DNA of 64,000 bases. Origin: Erythrobacter sp. ANT-B3C2. GTDB taxonomy: Bacteria; Pseudomonadota; Alphaproteobacteria; Sphingomonadales; Sphingomonadaceae. A model generated the notes under the pieces. The model was given only the letters and a program-made list of their open reading frames with translations. It was not told the DNA's origin and ran no database searches. This document shows positions 10,215-20,333 of the stretch, in pieces. The position numbers were made by a program, and so were the translations under genes. The stretch lies in the NCBI GenBank assembly GCA_001683845.1, contig LXQI01000007.1, positions 1 to 64,000 of the forward strand, given 5' to 3'. Numbering within the stretch: the first letter of the stretch is position 1; the number at the start of each line of letters is the position of its first letter.

Positions 10215-12047
10215 TTAGCCCTCGACGAGTTCCGCCAGCTCCAGCCAGCGCTCCTCCGCCTGCTCCTTCTCGCGCCGGACCTGCTCCAGCCCGGCGTTGA
10301 GGCGGGCAAACCTGACAGGGTCGCTCGTATAGAGATCGGGGTCGCCCAGCGCTTTTTCGCCGCGTGCGATCATCGCGTCCAGTTCCTCGATCCGTGCGGG
10401 CAGCAGGTCGAAATCGCGCTGGTCCTTGTAGCTGAGCTTGGCGCTCTTGGGGGGCGGCGGCGTGGGCGCACCCGCCTTCACCTTGCCGGCGGGCGCGCTG
10501 CGCCGCACGCGCTTGGCCTTCCAATCCTCATAGCCGCCGGCCACGATGTCGACATCGCCGCTGCCGTCGAGCCCCAGCGTTACCGTCACCGTCCGGTCGA
10601 GAAAATCGCGGTCGTGGCTGACGATCAGCACCGTGCCTTCGTAATCGGCGATCACCTCCTGCAGCAGGTCGAGCGTCTCGAGATCGAGATCGTTGGTCGG
10701 CTCGTCGAGTACCAGCAGGTTGGAGGCCTTGGCGAATTCGCGTGCCAGCAGCAGCCGGCTGCGTTCCCCGCCCGAGAGCACGCCTACCTTCATGTCTACG
10801 ATACCCGGATCGAACAGGAAATCCTTGAGATAGCCTTGCACATGCTTGCGCACGCCGCGCACATCGATCCAGTCGCCGCCCTCGGCGAGGATCTGCCGCA
10901 CGCTGCGCTCGGGCTGCATCAGTGCGCGCTGCTGGTCGATCATCACGCCGCTGAGCGTCTTCGCTAAAGTGACCTCGCCCTGGTCAGGCGCAATCTCGCC
11001 GGTCAGCAGCTTGAGCAGCGTGGTCTTGCCGGCACCGTTCGCGCCGACGACGCCGATCCGGTCGCCGCGCTGGATGCGCAGGGTGAAATCCCGGATTACA
11101 CTGCGGTCATCGTAGCGCTTGGTCACTCCCTCGGCCACAATCACCGACTTGGTTCGCACCTCGTTATCGGTCGCCAGCGCCAGCTTGGCGGCGCCGGCGG
11201 GGTCGATCATTGCCGCGCGGCGCTGGCGCATCGTGTGCAGCGCCGCCAGCCGGCCCTGGTTGCGCTTGCGCCGGGCGGTGACCCCGCGTTGCAGCCAGTG
11301 TGCCTCCAGCTTCAGCCGCGCATCCAGCTTCTCGGCCGCGCGCGCCTCCTCGGCATAGACCTGTTCCTCCCACACCTCATATCCACCGAAGCCGATCTCC
11401 TTGCGGCGCAGCCCTCCGCGGTCGAGCCACAGGGTCGCGCGGGTCAGCCGCTTGAGGAAGGTGCGATCGTGGCTGATCACGATGAAGGCGCCCTTGTAGC
11501 GCTGCAGCCAGCCTTCGAGCCACTCGATGCCGGCGAGATCGAGATGGTTGGTCGGCTCGTCGAGCAGCAGAAGGTCCGGCTCCTGCGCCAGCGCGCGGGC
11601 CAATGCGGCCCGGCGCCGCTCGCCGCCGCTGGCTGTGCTGGCGGGGCGATCGAGCGCGATGCCGATCTGGTCCGCCATCGCATCGACCTCGTGCCGATCC
11701 GGTCCATCGTCGCCGGAGAGCGCGAAGTCCATCAGCGTGGCAAAGGCGGTGAGGTCCGGCTCCTGCTCCAGCATCACGATGCGCGTGCCCGGCTGGACCG
11801 AGCGGGTGCCGCGATCGGCCTCGATCCGGTTGGCGACGAGCTTGAGCAGCGTGGTCTTGCCCACGCCGTTGCGCCCGATCAGCGCCAGCCGGTCGCGCGG
11901 GGCGATGTGAAGATCGAGGCCACTCCAATTGTCCTCCAAGTCGGGCCCGCCGAACAGCCAGCGCCCGCCCTGCTGCAGACCAAGGGACTCCCAGGAGAGG
12001 ATCGGTGCTTCCGCCATGGCGGGCAGGTAGTCGGCGGTGCTACTCAC
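10215..12047 (-). CDS. ABC-F family ATP-binding protein (Uup-like)
   Basis: Two ABC cassettes (GRNGVGKTTLLK, ASGGERRRAALARAL; GANGAGKTTLLK, LSGGERSRLLLAREF) with linker and C-terminal coiled coil; no TM. Confidence 0.93.
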   Translation of the reverse strand: MSSTADYLPAMAEAPILSWESLGLQQGGRWLFGGPDLEDNWSGLDLHIAPRDRLALIGRNGVGKTTLLKLVANRIEADRGTRSVQPGTRIVMLEQEPDLTAFATLMDFALSGDDGPDRHEVDAMADQIGIALDRPASTASGGERRRAALARALAQEPDLLLLDEPTNHLDLAGIEWLEGWLQRYKGAFIVISHDRTFLKRLTRATLWLDRGGLRRKEIGFGGYEVWEEQVYAEEARAAEKLDARLKLEAHWLQRGVTARRKRNQGRLAALHTMRQRRAAMIDPAGAAKLALATDNEVRTKSVIVAEGVTKRYDDRSVIRDFTLRIQRGDRIGVVGANGAGKTTLLKLLTGEIAPDQGEVTLAKTLSGVMIDQQRALMQPERSVRQILAEGGDWIDVRGVRKHVQGYLKDFLFDPGIVDMKVGVLSGGERSRLLLAREFAKASNLLVLDEPTNDLDLETLDLLQEVIADYEGTVLIVSHDRDFLDRTVTVTLGLDGSGDVDIVAGGYEDWKAKRVRRSAPAGKVKAGAPTPPPPKSAKLSYKDQRDFDLLPARIEELDAMIARGEKALGDPDLYTSDPVRFARLNAGLEQVRREKEQAEERWLELAELVEG

Positions 12048-12122
12048 GGCAAGCGCGGGCGAGTGAGCAGCGGCTCATCGCCGGCGCTTGAACTCGGCGC
12101 GAGCCTGTTAGGGAGATCCTCA

Positions 12123-12848
12123 ATGCACCGCTTTGCCCTGTCACTCTCCGTCGCCGCCATCGCGGTTGCGGCGGCCGCCCCTGCCACCGCCCAGGTGCAG
12201 GTGGCCACCACCGGCCCGGTCGTGGAGCTGAGCGTCACCGAGCGGGTAGAGGCCGAGCCCGATCTCGTGCGCATCGGCGCCGGCGTCACCACCGAGGCGC
12301 CCACCGCGGTCGAGGCGATGCGGCTCAACACCGCGGCGATGACCGGCGTGATCGCCCGCATCCGCAAGCTCGGCATTCCCGAGCGCAATATCCAGACCAC
12401 CGGCATTAACCTGGGTGCGCGCTACAATCACGACCAGCGGACGCAGCGCCCGGTATTCGCCGGCTACAGCGCTTCCAACCGCGTCAGCGTGGAACTGGAC
12501 GAGGTCGAACGCACGGGCGAGATCCTCGATGCGCTGGTCACCGCAGGAGCAACCGACATCAACGGCCCGCAATTTGCCCTCGCCGATGCTGCCGCCTCGC
12601 AGGCCCAGGCACAAGCGCGAGAAGCCGCGATGACCACCGCGCGCGAGCAGGCGCTGGCCTATGCGCGGATGGCTGGGTTCAGCGACATTCGCCTGCTGCG
12701 GATCGCCGAGGGAGTTGATGGCGAGACCCAGCCGCTGATGCGCGACGCGATCATGGTAACGGGATCTCGGATTGCCAGAACGCCCGTTCAGCCCGGCATG
12801 GTGGAGCAGGCAGTGACCGTCCAGGTCACTTACGAGCTTACCCGCTGA
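12123..12848 (+). CDS. SIMPL (DUF541) domain periplasmic protein
   Basis: Signal peptide, then VELSVTERVEAEPDLVRIGAGVTTEAPTAVEAMRLNTAAMTGVIARIRKLGIPERNIQTTGINL. Confidence 0.92.
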   Translation: MHRFALSLSVAAIAVAAAAPATAQVQVATTGPVVELSVTERVEAEPDLVRIGAGVTTEAPTAVEAMRLNTAAMTGVIARIRKLGIPERNIQTTGINLGARYNHDQRTQRPVFAGYSASNRVSVELDEVERTGEILDALVTAGATDINGPQFALADAAASQAQAQAREAAMTTAREQALAYARMAGFSDIRLLRIAEGVDGETQPLMRDAIMVTGSRIARTPVQPGMVEQAVTVQVTYELTR

Positions 12849-12917
12849 CGCCTTGCTGCAGGCGCGAAGCGATATTCAGTCCTTGTTCAATGGCTTGCCC
12901 ACAGACACAGTGCCGAT

Positions 12918-13217
12918 ATGCGCAGCACCACCCTTCTTCTCACCGCCGCCATGCTGGCGGGCGGTTCCGCCACTCCTGCGCTCGCCCAGAGTAGCGGCGA
13001 TCAGGCAAGCGCGCGGCAGGAGATGCGCGATGGCAAGGTGCTGCCCGCGCGCGAGATCGAGCGGCGCGTTATCCAGCAGATGCGCGGCCACGAATATCTG
13101 GGCTTCGAATATGATGCCGCGGCCGCGGCCTATCGGCTGAAGTTCATCCGCGACGGGCGAGTGGTGTGGGTCGATGTCGATGCGCGGACGGCCAGGGTGC
13201 TGCAGATCTCCAAATAG
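12918..13217 (+). CDS. Secreted PepSY-like small protein
   Basis: Signal peptide MRSTTLLLTAAMLAGGSATPALAQ; EYLGFEYDAAAAAYRLKFIRDGRVVWVDVDARTARVLQI; upstream of a two-component pair. Confidence 0.75.
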   Translation: MRSTTLLLTAAMLAGGSATPALAQSSGDQASARQEMRDGKVLPAREIERRVIQQMRGHEYLGFEYDAAAAAYRLKFIRDGRVVWVDVDARTARVLQISK

Positions 13218-13295
13218 GTGGGTGAAACGGCCGGACCGTTGACGCGTTCAGCGCATGCGCCCACATGAACAAGCGGGCCAAGCAGGGGACCTAAG

Positions 13296-13973
13296 ATGCG
13301 CATCCTGATCGTCGAGGACGAGCCGACGCTCGGCCGGCAGCTGAAGAGCACGCTGGAACAGACCGGCTATGCGGTGGACCTTTCGGTCGATGGGGAGGAT
13401 GGTCATTATCTCGGCTCGACCGAGGAGTATGACGCCGTCGTCCTCGATCTGGGCCTTCCGGAGATCGACGGACTGACCGTGCTCGGCATGTGGCGTAAAG
13501 AGGGGCGCAAGTTCCCGGTGCTGGTGCTGACCGCGCGGGACAGCTGGTCGGATAAAGTGGCTGGTCTCGACGCCGGGGCCGACGATTATCTCGCCAAGCC
13601 GTTCCAGACCGAGGAGCTGATCGCCCGGCTGCGGGCGCTGATCCGCCGTGCATCGGGCAATGCCAGTTCCGAACTCACCGCGGGTGAGGTGCGGCTGGAT
13701 ACACGCTCGGGCCGGGTGACGCTGGGCGGCGAGCCGGTGAAGCTGACCGCGCAGGAGTACAAGCTGCTCTCCTATCTGATGCACCACAAGGGCAAGGTGG
13801 TCAGCCGGACCGAGCTGATCGAACATATTTACGACCAGGATTTCGACCGCGATTCGAACACGATCGAAGTGTTTGTAACCCGCATCCGCAAGAAGCTGGG
13901 TGCCAATGTGATCACCACCATCCGTGGCCTCGGCTACAGCCTCGACGACCCCGACGATCAGCCCCGCGAGTGA
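13296..13973 (+). CDS. OmpR/PhoP-family response regulator
   Basis: Receiver domain MRILIVEDEPTLGRQLKSTLEQTGYAVDLS plus winged-helix output IYDQDFDRDSNTIEVFVTRIRKKLG. Confidence 0.95.
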   Translation: MRILIVEDEPTLGRQLKSTLEQTGYAVDLSVDGEDGHYLGSTEEYDAVVLDLGLPEIDGLTVLGMWRKEGRKFPVLVLTARDSWSDKVAGLDAGADDYLAKPFQTEELIARLRALIRRASGNASSELTAGEVRLDTRSGRVTLGGEPVKLTAQEYKLLSYLMHHKGKVVSRTELIEHIYDQDFDRDSNTIEVFVTRIRKKLGANVITTIRGLGYSLDDPDDQPRE

Positions 13974-15387
13974 GCCCGCGTCCGTAGCGCCGGGCGCGAC
14001 GGACGCGGCAGCGCGCGAGCAGGCGATCGCCGCGGGCGCAGCGCCGCCGCATACGGGCAGCCTGGCGCGGCGGATGATCGTCATCGCCGCAGGGTGGATC
14101 TCCATCCTGCTGCTGCTCGGCGGCGTGGCGCTCGACCGAACACTGAGCGCACTGGTCGCCAACCAATTCGACGAGCAGCTGCAATACAACCTCACTGCCA
14201 TGATCGCGTCGGCCGAGCTCGATCCCTATGGCGATGTCTGGTTCAACCGAACCCTGGCCGATCAGCGCTTCCTTGAACCCAATAGCGGGCTTTACTGGCA
14301 GATCAGCGGGCAAGGGCGAGACGACTATCCCTCCCGCTCGCTATGGGACCGCACGCTGGATCTGGAGGGCGGGCACGCCGACCTGGCCCCGCATTACTAC
14401 AATTCCAACCAGTTCCCCGGCGAGCCCTTGCGGGTAGTCGAGCGGACAATCCATCTGCCGGGCAGCGCCACCCGCTGGCAATTTGCCGTGGCCGGAGCCC
14501 GCGCAGAACTCGATGGGCAGCTGGCCGATATCCGCGCGATCCTGATCTGGAGCTTCGCGGTGCTGGGTATCGGCCTGTTCCTGATGGCGATGCTGCAGAC
14601 CTGGTACGGCCTCGGCCCCCTGCGCCGGGTGCGGCGGGCGATCGCGCGCATCCGCACCACCGGGCACAACCGCGTGACCGATCCGCTGCCGCAGGAAGTG
14701 CAGCCAATGGTCGAGGAGCTGAACGCCCTGCTCGCCCATTCGGACCGGCAGGCGGAAGAGGCACGCACCCATGCCGGCAACCTCGCCCATGCGCTCAAAA
14801 CGCCGCTGACGGTGCTGACGAATGCGGCGAGCGCCGAGGCGCCGGATCTCGGCCACACCGTGCTGCGCGAGGCGGGGGTGATGCGCCGGCAGGTCGATCA
14901 CCACCTCGCGCGGGCCCGGGCGGTCGGGCGGCGGGCGGTGGGCCTCTCTCGCGCCAATGTGATGGAAAGCGCGCGGGCGGTGGAGCGGGCGGTCTCACGC
15001 CTATACCCGGCGGTGCGGTTCGATCTTGCCGGATCCGCCGATGCACAGGTGGCGATCGAGCGACAGGATCTGGAGGAGATTTTCGGCAATCTGGTGGAGA
15101 ACGCGGCCAAATATGGCGGGGGCAGCGTGTTCGTCACCGTCGATGCCGATCCGCAGGCGCCGCTGTGCGCGATCTGGGTCGAGGATGACGGCCTGGGCAT
15201 ACCGCCCGAGCAGCGCGGAAAACTGTTCGCGCGAGGCGCGCGGCTGGATACGGAGAAGCCCGGCACCGGTCTCGGCCTTGCGATCGTGCGCGATGTGGTC
15301 GGGATCTATGGTGGCGAAGTGGAGCTGGGCGAGAGCGAAGATCTGGGCGGCCTGCTGGTGACGGTGACGCTGCCGCGGGTGGCGTGA
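13924..15387 (+). CDS. Sensor histidine kinase (PhoQ-like)
   Basis: HAGNLAHALKTPLTVLTNAASAEAP H-box; NLVENAAKYGGG; GTGLGLAIVRDVV. Start uncertain (GTG overlapping the regulator). Confidence 0.93.
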   Translation: MASATASTTPTISPASEPASVAPGATDAAAREQAIAAGAAPPHTGSLARRMIVIAAGWISILLLLGGVALDRTLSALVANQFDEQLQYNLTAMIASAELDPYGDVWFNRTLADQRFLEPNSGLYWQISGQGRDDYPSRSLWDRTLDLEGGHADLAPHYYNSNQFPGEPLRVVERTIHLPGSATRWQFAVAGARAELDGQLADIRAILIWSFAVLGIGLFLMAMLQTWYGLGPLRRVRRAIARIRTTGHNRVTDPLPQEVQPMVEELNALLAHSDRQAEEARTHAGNLAHALKTPLTVLTNAASAEAPDLGHTVLREAGVMRRQVDHHLARARAVGRRAVGLSRANVMESARAVERAVSRLYPAVRFDLAGSADAQVAIERQDLEEIFGNLVENAAKYGGGSVFVTVDADPQAPLCAIWVEDDGLGIPPEQRGKLFARGARLDTEKPGTGLGLAIVRDVVGIYGGEVELGESEDLGGLLVTVTLPRVA

Positions 15388-15418
15388 GCGGCCGCTGGTC
15401 AGGCGGTGCTCCGCCCTG

Positions 15419-15999
15419 TCAGGCCATCGTCCCTGCCGCTTTGCCGCACACGATGGCGGCGGCCCCCACCAGCACGAGAGCGTCTTCGACAAATCCCGTG
15501 GCCGATTGACCAAAGCGGCCCATAGCCAGCATCCGCGCCCGCCAGCCGGGGTACGCAGCGGCGACTGCCGTTACCCCGCGACCATGGCCCCGAGCCATCG
15601 CTGCCCCCGTGGCGCCAGCACTGCCCCGGACAGTGCGGAGGTAACGAAACGGGCGGTAAGCCCGATCGCGACGGTCCGGTCGGGCGCGCTCTTCTGCTTG
15701 TCCCCGGCCATTTCGGCAATCGCCAGCGCTACCGCGCCCGCGGCGATCACTGGATGGCCCAGCAGGCGCTGGGCGGCATGATCGGCGGGTAATTCGTCCC
15801 GGGCGGTTGCCATCGCTAAGGCGGCAAGCGGCGTCATGGCGCGCTGACCGCCGACAAGGCCCATCAGGAAGGATGCAAGCACGCCAATCTCCTCGCCGGC
15901 ATTCAATTTCGCCGCCGGCATAAGAGAACAACCCGTGCAGCGCCCGGCAGGTCCTGCCCGTGCTGCCGGTTCGTCGGGTAAGCCCGCTTGAGGCCCCAC
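15419..15999 (-). pseudogene. DUF4126-like membrane protein, frameshifted
   Basis: Frame 15571-15999 ends ...QRWLGAMVAG*; the C-terminal continuation VTAVAAAYPGWRARMLAMGRFGQSATGFVEDALVLVGAAAIVCGKAAGTMA is in the adjacent frame (15419-15931). Confidence 0.65.
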
Positions 16000-16002
16000 G
16001 TT

Positions 16003-16440
16003 TCAGTCGCCACGGGCGCGCTGATGGTGGCGGATCACCTCGTCGATCACGAAGCGGATGAACTTCTCGCTGAATTCGGGATCGAGGTCGGCCTCGGACG
16101 CCAGTTGCCGCAGCCGATCAATCTGCCGCCGCTCGCGCGCGGGATCGGCCGGTGGCATCGCCGCCTTGGCCTTGTACTCGCCCACCGCCTGGGTGATGCG
16201 GAACCGCTCGGCCAGGATATGGATCAGCGCCGCGTCGATATTGTCGATGCTGCGCCGGAACGTGGCCAGTACGGGATCCGGTCCGGATCCGTCCTGCGGT
16301 GCGTCCTGCGGGCTGGCGATGCGGATTCCTCCATGGGTGCCGTCGGGCTCGGCTGCGCGCGCCGCGTCCGGCTCTGTCAGTCGCGCGAGGCTAAAGGCCC
16401 CAGGGCGGCTTGCCAAGCGCCGCGTCCATCGCCATTTCAT
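16003..16440 (-). CDS. Chorismate mutase domain protein
   Basis: FRRSIDNIDAALIHILAERFRITQAVGEYKAKAAMPPADPARERRQIDRLRQLASEADLDPEFSEKFIRFVIDEVIRHH. Start codon uncertain. Confidence 0.9.
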   Translation of the reverse strand: MKWRWTRRLASRPGAFSLARLTEPDAARAAEPDGTHGGIRIASPQDAPQDGSGPDPVLATFRRSIDNIDAALIHILAERFRITQAVGEYKAKAAMPPADPARERRQIDRLRQLASEADLDPEFSEKFIRFVIDEVIRHHQRARGD

Positions 16441-16444
16441 CGGC

Positions 16445-17455
16445 ATGAGCGCCAAGGTCGTCCCGCTGCCAGCGAAGCCCGCATCGCTGTCTCCGATCCT
16501 GTCGCTGACGGCCTCTTCCATGAACTCCGTCAACGCAATCATCCTCGAACGGATGCAGAGCGAGATCCCGCTGATCCCGGCGCTGGCCGGGCATCTGATC
16601 TCGGGCGGCGGCAAGCGGATGCGGCCGATGCTGACTCTCGCCGGGGCCCGGCTGGTCGGCTATGAGGGCGAGCGGCACCACCGGCTGGCCGCAGCTGTCG
16701 AGTTCATTCACACCGCCACCCTGCTGCACGACGACGTGGTGGATGGATCGGACACCCGCCGCGGTCGGGAAACCGCCAATGTCGTGTTCGGCAACCCGGC
16801 CACGGTCCTCGTCGGCGATTTTCTGTTCAGCCGCGCCTTCGAGCTGATGGTGGAGGATGGCAGCCTCAAGGTGTTGAAGATCCTCTCCGGCGCCAGTGCG
16901 ATCATCGCGCAGGGCGAGGTCGACCAACTCACCGCCCAGCGCCGGATCGAGACCAGCGAGGAGCGCTATCTCAACATCATCGGCGCCAAGACCGCCGCGC
17001 TGTTCGCCGCCGCCAGCCGCATCGCCGCAGTGGTGGGCGAATGCCGCGAAGTGGAGGAGCGCGCGCTCGACGATTACGGCCGCAACCTAGGCATCGCTTT
17101 CCAGCTGGTCGACGATGCGATTGATTACGACAGCTCGGCGGCCGAGATGGGCAAGGAATGCGGCGACGATTTTCGCGAGGGCAAGATGACCCTCCCGGCG
17201 ATTCTCGCCTATGCCCGTGGCACCGCCGAGGAGCGGCGCTTCTGGGAAGAGGCGATCGCCGGGTTCCGGATCGAGGACGAGGATCTGGCCCATGCAATCG
17301 GGCTGATCCGGCGGCACGATTGCGTCGGCGCCACGCGCGAGCGCGCCCGCCATTTTGCCGAGCGCGCGTGCGACGCGCTGTCGATCTTCCCAGACAACCG
17401 CGCGCGTGCGGCACTGGTCGAAACAGCCCGCTTCGCGGTGTCGCGCGGTTATTAG
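16445..17455 (+). CDS. ispB: Polyprenyl diphosphate synthase (octaprenyl-type)
   Basis: GGGKRMRPML, LLHDDVVDGSDTRRGRETAN, QLVDDAIDYDSSAAEMGKECGDD. Confidence 0.93.
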   Translation: MSAKVVPLPAKPASLSPILSLTASSMNSVNAIILERMQSEIPLIPALAGHLISGGGKRMRPMLTLAGARLVGYEGERHHRLAAAVEFIHTATLLHDDVVDGSDTRRGRETANVVFGNPATVLVGDFLFSRAFELMVEDGSLKVLKILSGASAIIAQGEVDQLTAQRRIETSEERYLNIIGAKTAALFAAASRIAAVVGECREVEERALDDYGRNLGIAFQLVDDAIDYDSSAAEMGKECGDDFREGKMTLPAILAYARGTAEERRFWEEAIAGFRIEDEDLAHAIGLIRRHDCVGATRERARHFAERACDALSIFPDNRARAALVETARFAVSRGY

Positions 17456-17458
17456 GCG

Positions 17459-17845
17459 ATGGGGATGAAGGCGGCGGCAAGTACCGGCGCCTTCCGTGCA
17501 GACCATGCCGGCTGGCAGGCTGAACGGACCGGCTCACTGCGGCCCGCCATCCACGCGGTTGCCGCGTTTGACGAGACGATCGAATGGGGCAATCTCGTCT
17601 TTCTCCATCTTGGGCCCTGCATACTCACCCGCGCGAAGACGGAGCGCGCGCTGCTCGGCTTCTGGCGCGGCCAGCGGCTGCGCGATGCGGAGCCGAGGAT
17701 CAAGGTCAGCGGCAAATACGAGTTGGGTAACATCGAGTTGCGGGCTGGCGACAGCATCGATACGGCACACATCACGGCGTTTGCGCGACAGGCGGCCGCA
17801 CTTAACGCCCGATTCGGCGATCCCACCAAGCCCACATTCGAGTGA
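17459..17845 (+). CDS. DUF1801-like protein
   Basis: FDETIEWGNLVFLHLGPCILTRAKTERALLGFWRGQRLRDAEPRIKVSGKYELGNIEL resembles the DUF1801/YdhG family. Confidence 0.8.
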   Translation: MGMKAAASTGAFRADHAGWQAERTGSLRPAIHAVAAFDETIEWGNLVFLHLGPCILTRAKTERALLGFWRGQRLRDAEPRIKVSGKYELGNIELRAGDSIDTAHITAFARQAAALNARFGDPTKPTFE

Positions 17846-17852
17846 CCCTGAC

Positions 17853-20300
17853 ATGAGCACGCTGCCCATCGACGCCGTGCTGCCGAAGCTGCTCGGCGCC
17901 CTTCGCGAGCGGAGCGGGGCGGTGCTGATTGCGCCGCCCGGCGCAGGCAAGACCACCGCGGTCGCCCCGGCGCTGATCGGCGAGAGTTGGTGCAGTGGGC
18001 AGGTGATCCTGCTCAGCCCGCGCCGGGTGGCCGCGCGTGCGGCGGCCGAGCGCATCGCGGAGGGGATGGGCGAGCCGGTCGGCCAGCGGGTTGGCTATCT
18101 CACCCGGCTCGACAGCCGGCAATCGGCCGCCACCCGGATCTTGGTGGTCACCGAGGCGATCTTCGTCGCCCGCATCCTTGCCGACCAGGAGCTTGCCGGC
18201 ATCTCGGCGGTGCTGTTCGACGAGGCGCACGAGCGGCATCTCGACAGCGATCTCGGGCTGGCGCTAGCGCTGGAGAGCCAATCCGTGCTGCGACCGGCCC
18301 TGCGGCTGGTGGTGATGAGCGCCACGATCGACGGCACGCGTTTCGCCCGGCTGCTGGGCGGCGAGGGCGAAGCGCGCGCACCGGTGATCGAGAGCGAGGG
18401 CAAGGACTACCCGCTGCGGATCGAATGGCTCGGCAGCCGTCCCGAGCTGCGCATCGACGAGGCGATGGCCGGCGCGATCCTAGCCGCCTGGCGCGCGGAA
18501 GAGGGCGACCTGCTCGCCTTCCTCCCCGGCGTGGGCGAAATCGAGCGGACACGTGAACGGCTGGCCGAACGCTTGCCGGAAGTACCGATCCTGCCGCTCC
18601 ACGGGCAGGTCGAGCCAGCCGCGCAGCGCGCCGCGATCCGGCGCGATGCCGAAGGGCGGCGGCGCATCGTGCTCGCCACCAGCATCGCCGAAACATCGCT
18701 CACTCTCGAAGGGGTGTCGGTGGTGGTCGACAGCGGTCTGTCCCGCAGGGCCGAGTTCGATATCGCCGCCGGGCTCACCCACCTAAAAACCCGCCGCGCC
18801 AGCCAAGCCGCCGCCGCCCAGCGCGCCGGCCGCGCGGCACGGACCGGCCCGGGTGTCGCTTGTCGGTTGTGGGAGCAGGCGGGAGATGCCGGGCGCGAGC
18901 CCTTCGATCCGCCCGAGATGCTCACCAGCGATCTCGCCCCGCTGGTGCTCGCGCTGGCACAATGGGGGGTGGACGATCCGGCCACCCTTGGCTGGCTCGA
19001 TCCGCCGCCAGCGGCCGCGCTGGGGGGTGCGTGCGAGCGGCTGGCGCGGCTGGATGCGCTCGATGCAGCGGGCAAGATCACCCCCCGCGGGCGCCGGATC
19101 GCCGCGCTGCCGATGGCGCCGTGGCAGGCCGCGATGCTGCTCCACGGCGCCGAACACGGCATGGAGCATGCGGCAGCGCGGTTGGCGCTGCTGCTGCAGG
19201 AGCGGGGCCTCGGCGGGCGGGGCGAGGACCTAGCGCAGCGGCTGTCTCGGTGGGAGACTGACCGTTCGCCGCGCGCGCAGGCCAGCCGGCAACTGGCGCA
19301 AGGCTGGGCGAAACGGACGAGGGCCCTCTCCGCCAATCGCCCCGCGTCGGCGCCCCAGCCGCCGCCTGGCATCCTCCTCGCGCTCGCCCTGCCGGACAAC
19401 CTTGCGCGGCGGCGCGATGGCTCAGGTGAGAACTGGCTTTCGGCCGGCGGGCGTGGGTACACAGCCGATCTTGCCTCGCCGCTCGCCACTGCCGAATGGC
19501 TCGCTATCGGCGATGCGCAGGGGCAGGCGAAGAGCGCCCGGATCACCGCCGCGCTGCCGCTGACTACCGCCGAAATCGAGCGCTGGCTCACCGGGCGGAT
19601 CGAGCGCCGCGCCACGCTGCGCTGGACTGGCGCTCGGGTGGAGCCCCGGCTCGAACGGCGGATCGGCGCGATTATCCTCGCCAGCGGCCCCGATCCGCAG
19701 CCCGATGAGGCGGCGATTGTCTCTCTGCTGGTGGACAAGGCTGTGGAGAAGCTGGGGGAAATCCTGCCGGCAGGGCTGCTGGCGCGAGCCCGCTTTGCCC
19801 GACTAGATCCGCTAGCCCCGGAGCGCCTTGCCGAGGATGCCGCGTTTTGGCTCGCGCCGCTGCTCCACGGCCGGCGCGACCTTGCCATCCCCGACGGGGC
19901 AATGACGGAGGCGCTGTTGAACCTACTCGGCTGGGACGAGCGCCAGCGGCTCGACCGGCTTGCGCCGCGCGAATTCACCAGCCCGGCCGGCACCCGCCAC
20001 CCGATCGATTACGAAGGCGACGATGCGCCCAGCGTGGAGGTGCGGGTGCAGGCATTGTTCGGGCTCCAGCGGCATCCGGTCGTCGGGCCCGAAATGAGCG
20101 GCGTGCCGCTGCTGCTCAAGCTCACCAGCCCGGCCGGGCGCCCACTTCAGGCGACGCGCGACCTGCCCGGTTTCTGGGGCGGCAGCTGGGCCGATGTCCG
20201 CCGCGAGATGAAGGGGCGCTACCCCCGCCATCGCTGGCCGGAGGAACCGTGGGCCGAGGCGCCCAGCCTCAAGACCCGGAACGCCTTCGAGCGCTCTTGA
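17853..20300 (+). CDS. hrpB: ATP-dependent helicase HrpB
   Basis: APPGAGKTTAVAPALI, FDEAHERHLDSDLGLAL, SIAETSLTLEGVSVVVDSG; HrpB-type C-terminus. Confidence 0.97.
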   Translation: MSTLPIDAVLPKLLGALRERSGAVLIAPPGAGKTTAVAPALIGESWCSGQVILLSPRRVAARAAAERIAEGMGEPVGQRVGYLTRLDSRQSAATRILVVTEAIFVARILADQELAGISAVLFDEAHERHLDSDLGLALALESQSVLRPALRLVVMSATIDGTRFARLLGGEGEARAPVIESEGKDYPLRIEWLGSRPELRIDEAMAGAILAAWRAEEGDLLAFLPGVGEIERTRERLAERLPEVPILPLHGQVEPAAQRAAIRRDAEGRRRIVLATSIAETSLTLEGVSVVVDSGLSRRAEFDIAAGLTHLKTRRASQAAAAQRAGRAARTGPGVACRLWEQAGDAGREPFDPPEMLTSDLAPLVLALAQWGVDDPATLGWLDPPPAAALGGACERLARLDALDAAGKITPRGRRIAALPMAPWQAAMLLHGAEHGMEHAAARLALLLQERGLGGRGEDLAQRLSRWETDRSPRAQASRQLAQGWAKRTRALSANRPASAPQPPPGILLALALPDNLARRRDGSGENWLSAGGRGYTADLASPLATAEWLAIGDAQGQAKSARITAALPLTTAEIERWLTGRIERRATLRWTGARVEPRLERRIGAIILASGPDPQPDEAAIVSLLVDKAVEKLGEILPAGLLARARFARLDPLAPERLAEDAAFWLAPLLHGRRDLAIPDGAMTEALLNLLGWDERQRLDRLAPREFTSPAGTRHPIDYEGDDAPSVEVRVQALFGLQRHPVVGPEMSGVPLLLKLTSPAGRPLQATRDLPGFWGGSWADVRREMKGRYPRHRWPEEPWAEAPSLKTRNAFERS

Positions 20301-20333
20301 TTTCATCGTTGAACCGAAGGAAAGCTCCGCTCC

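Noticed and set aside
18407-19993. 528-aa minus-strand ORF
   Set aside because: Antisense to hrpB; Ser/Arg/Ala-rich, no domain signature.
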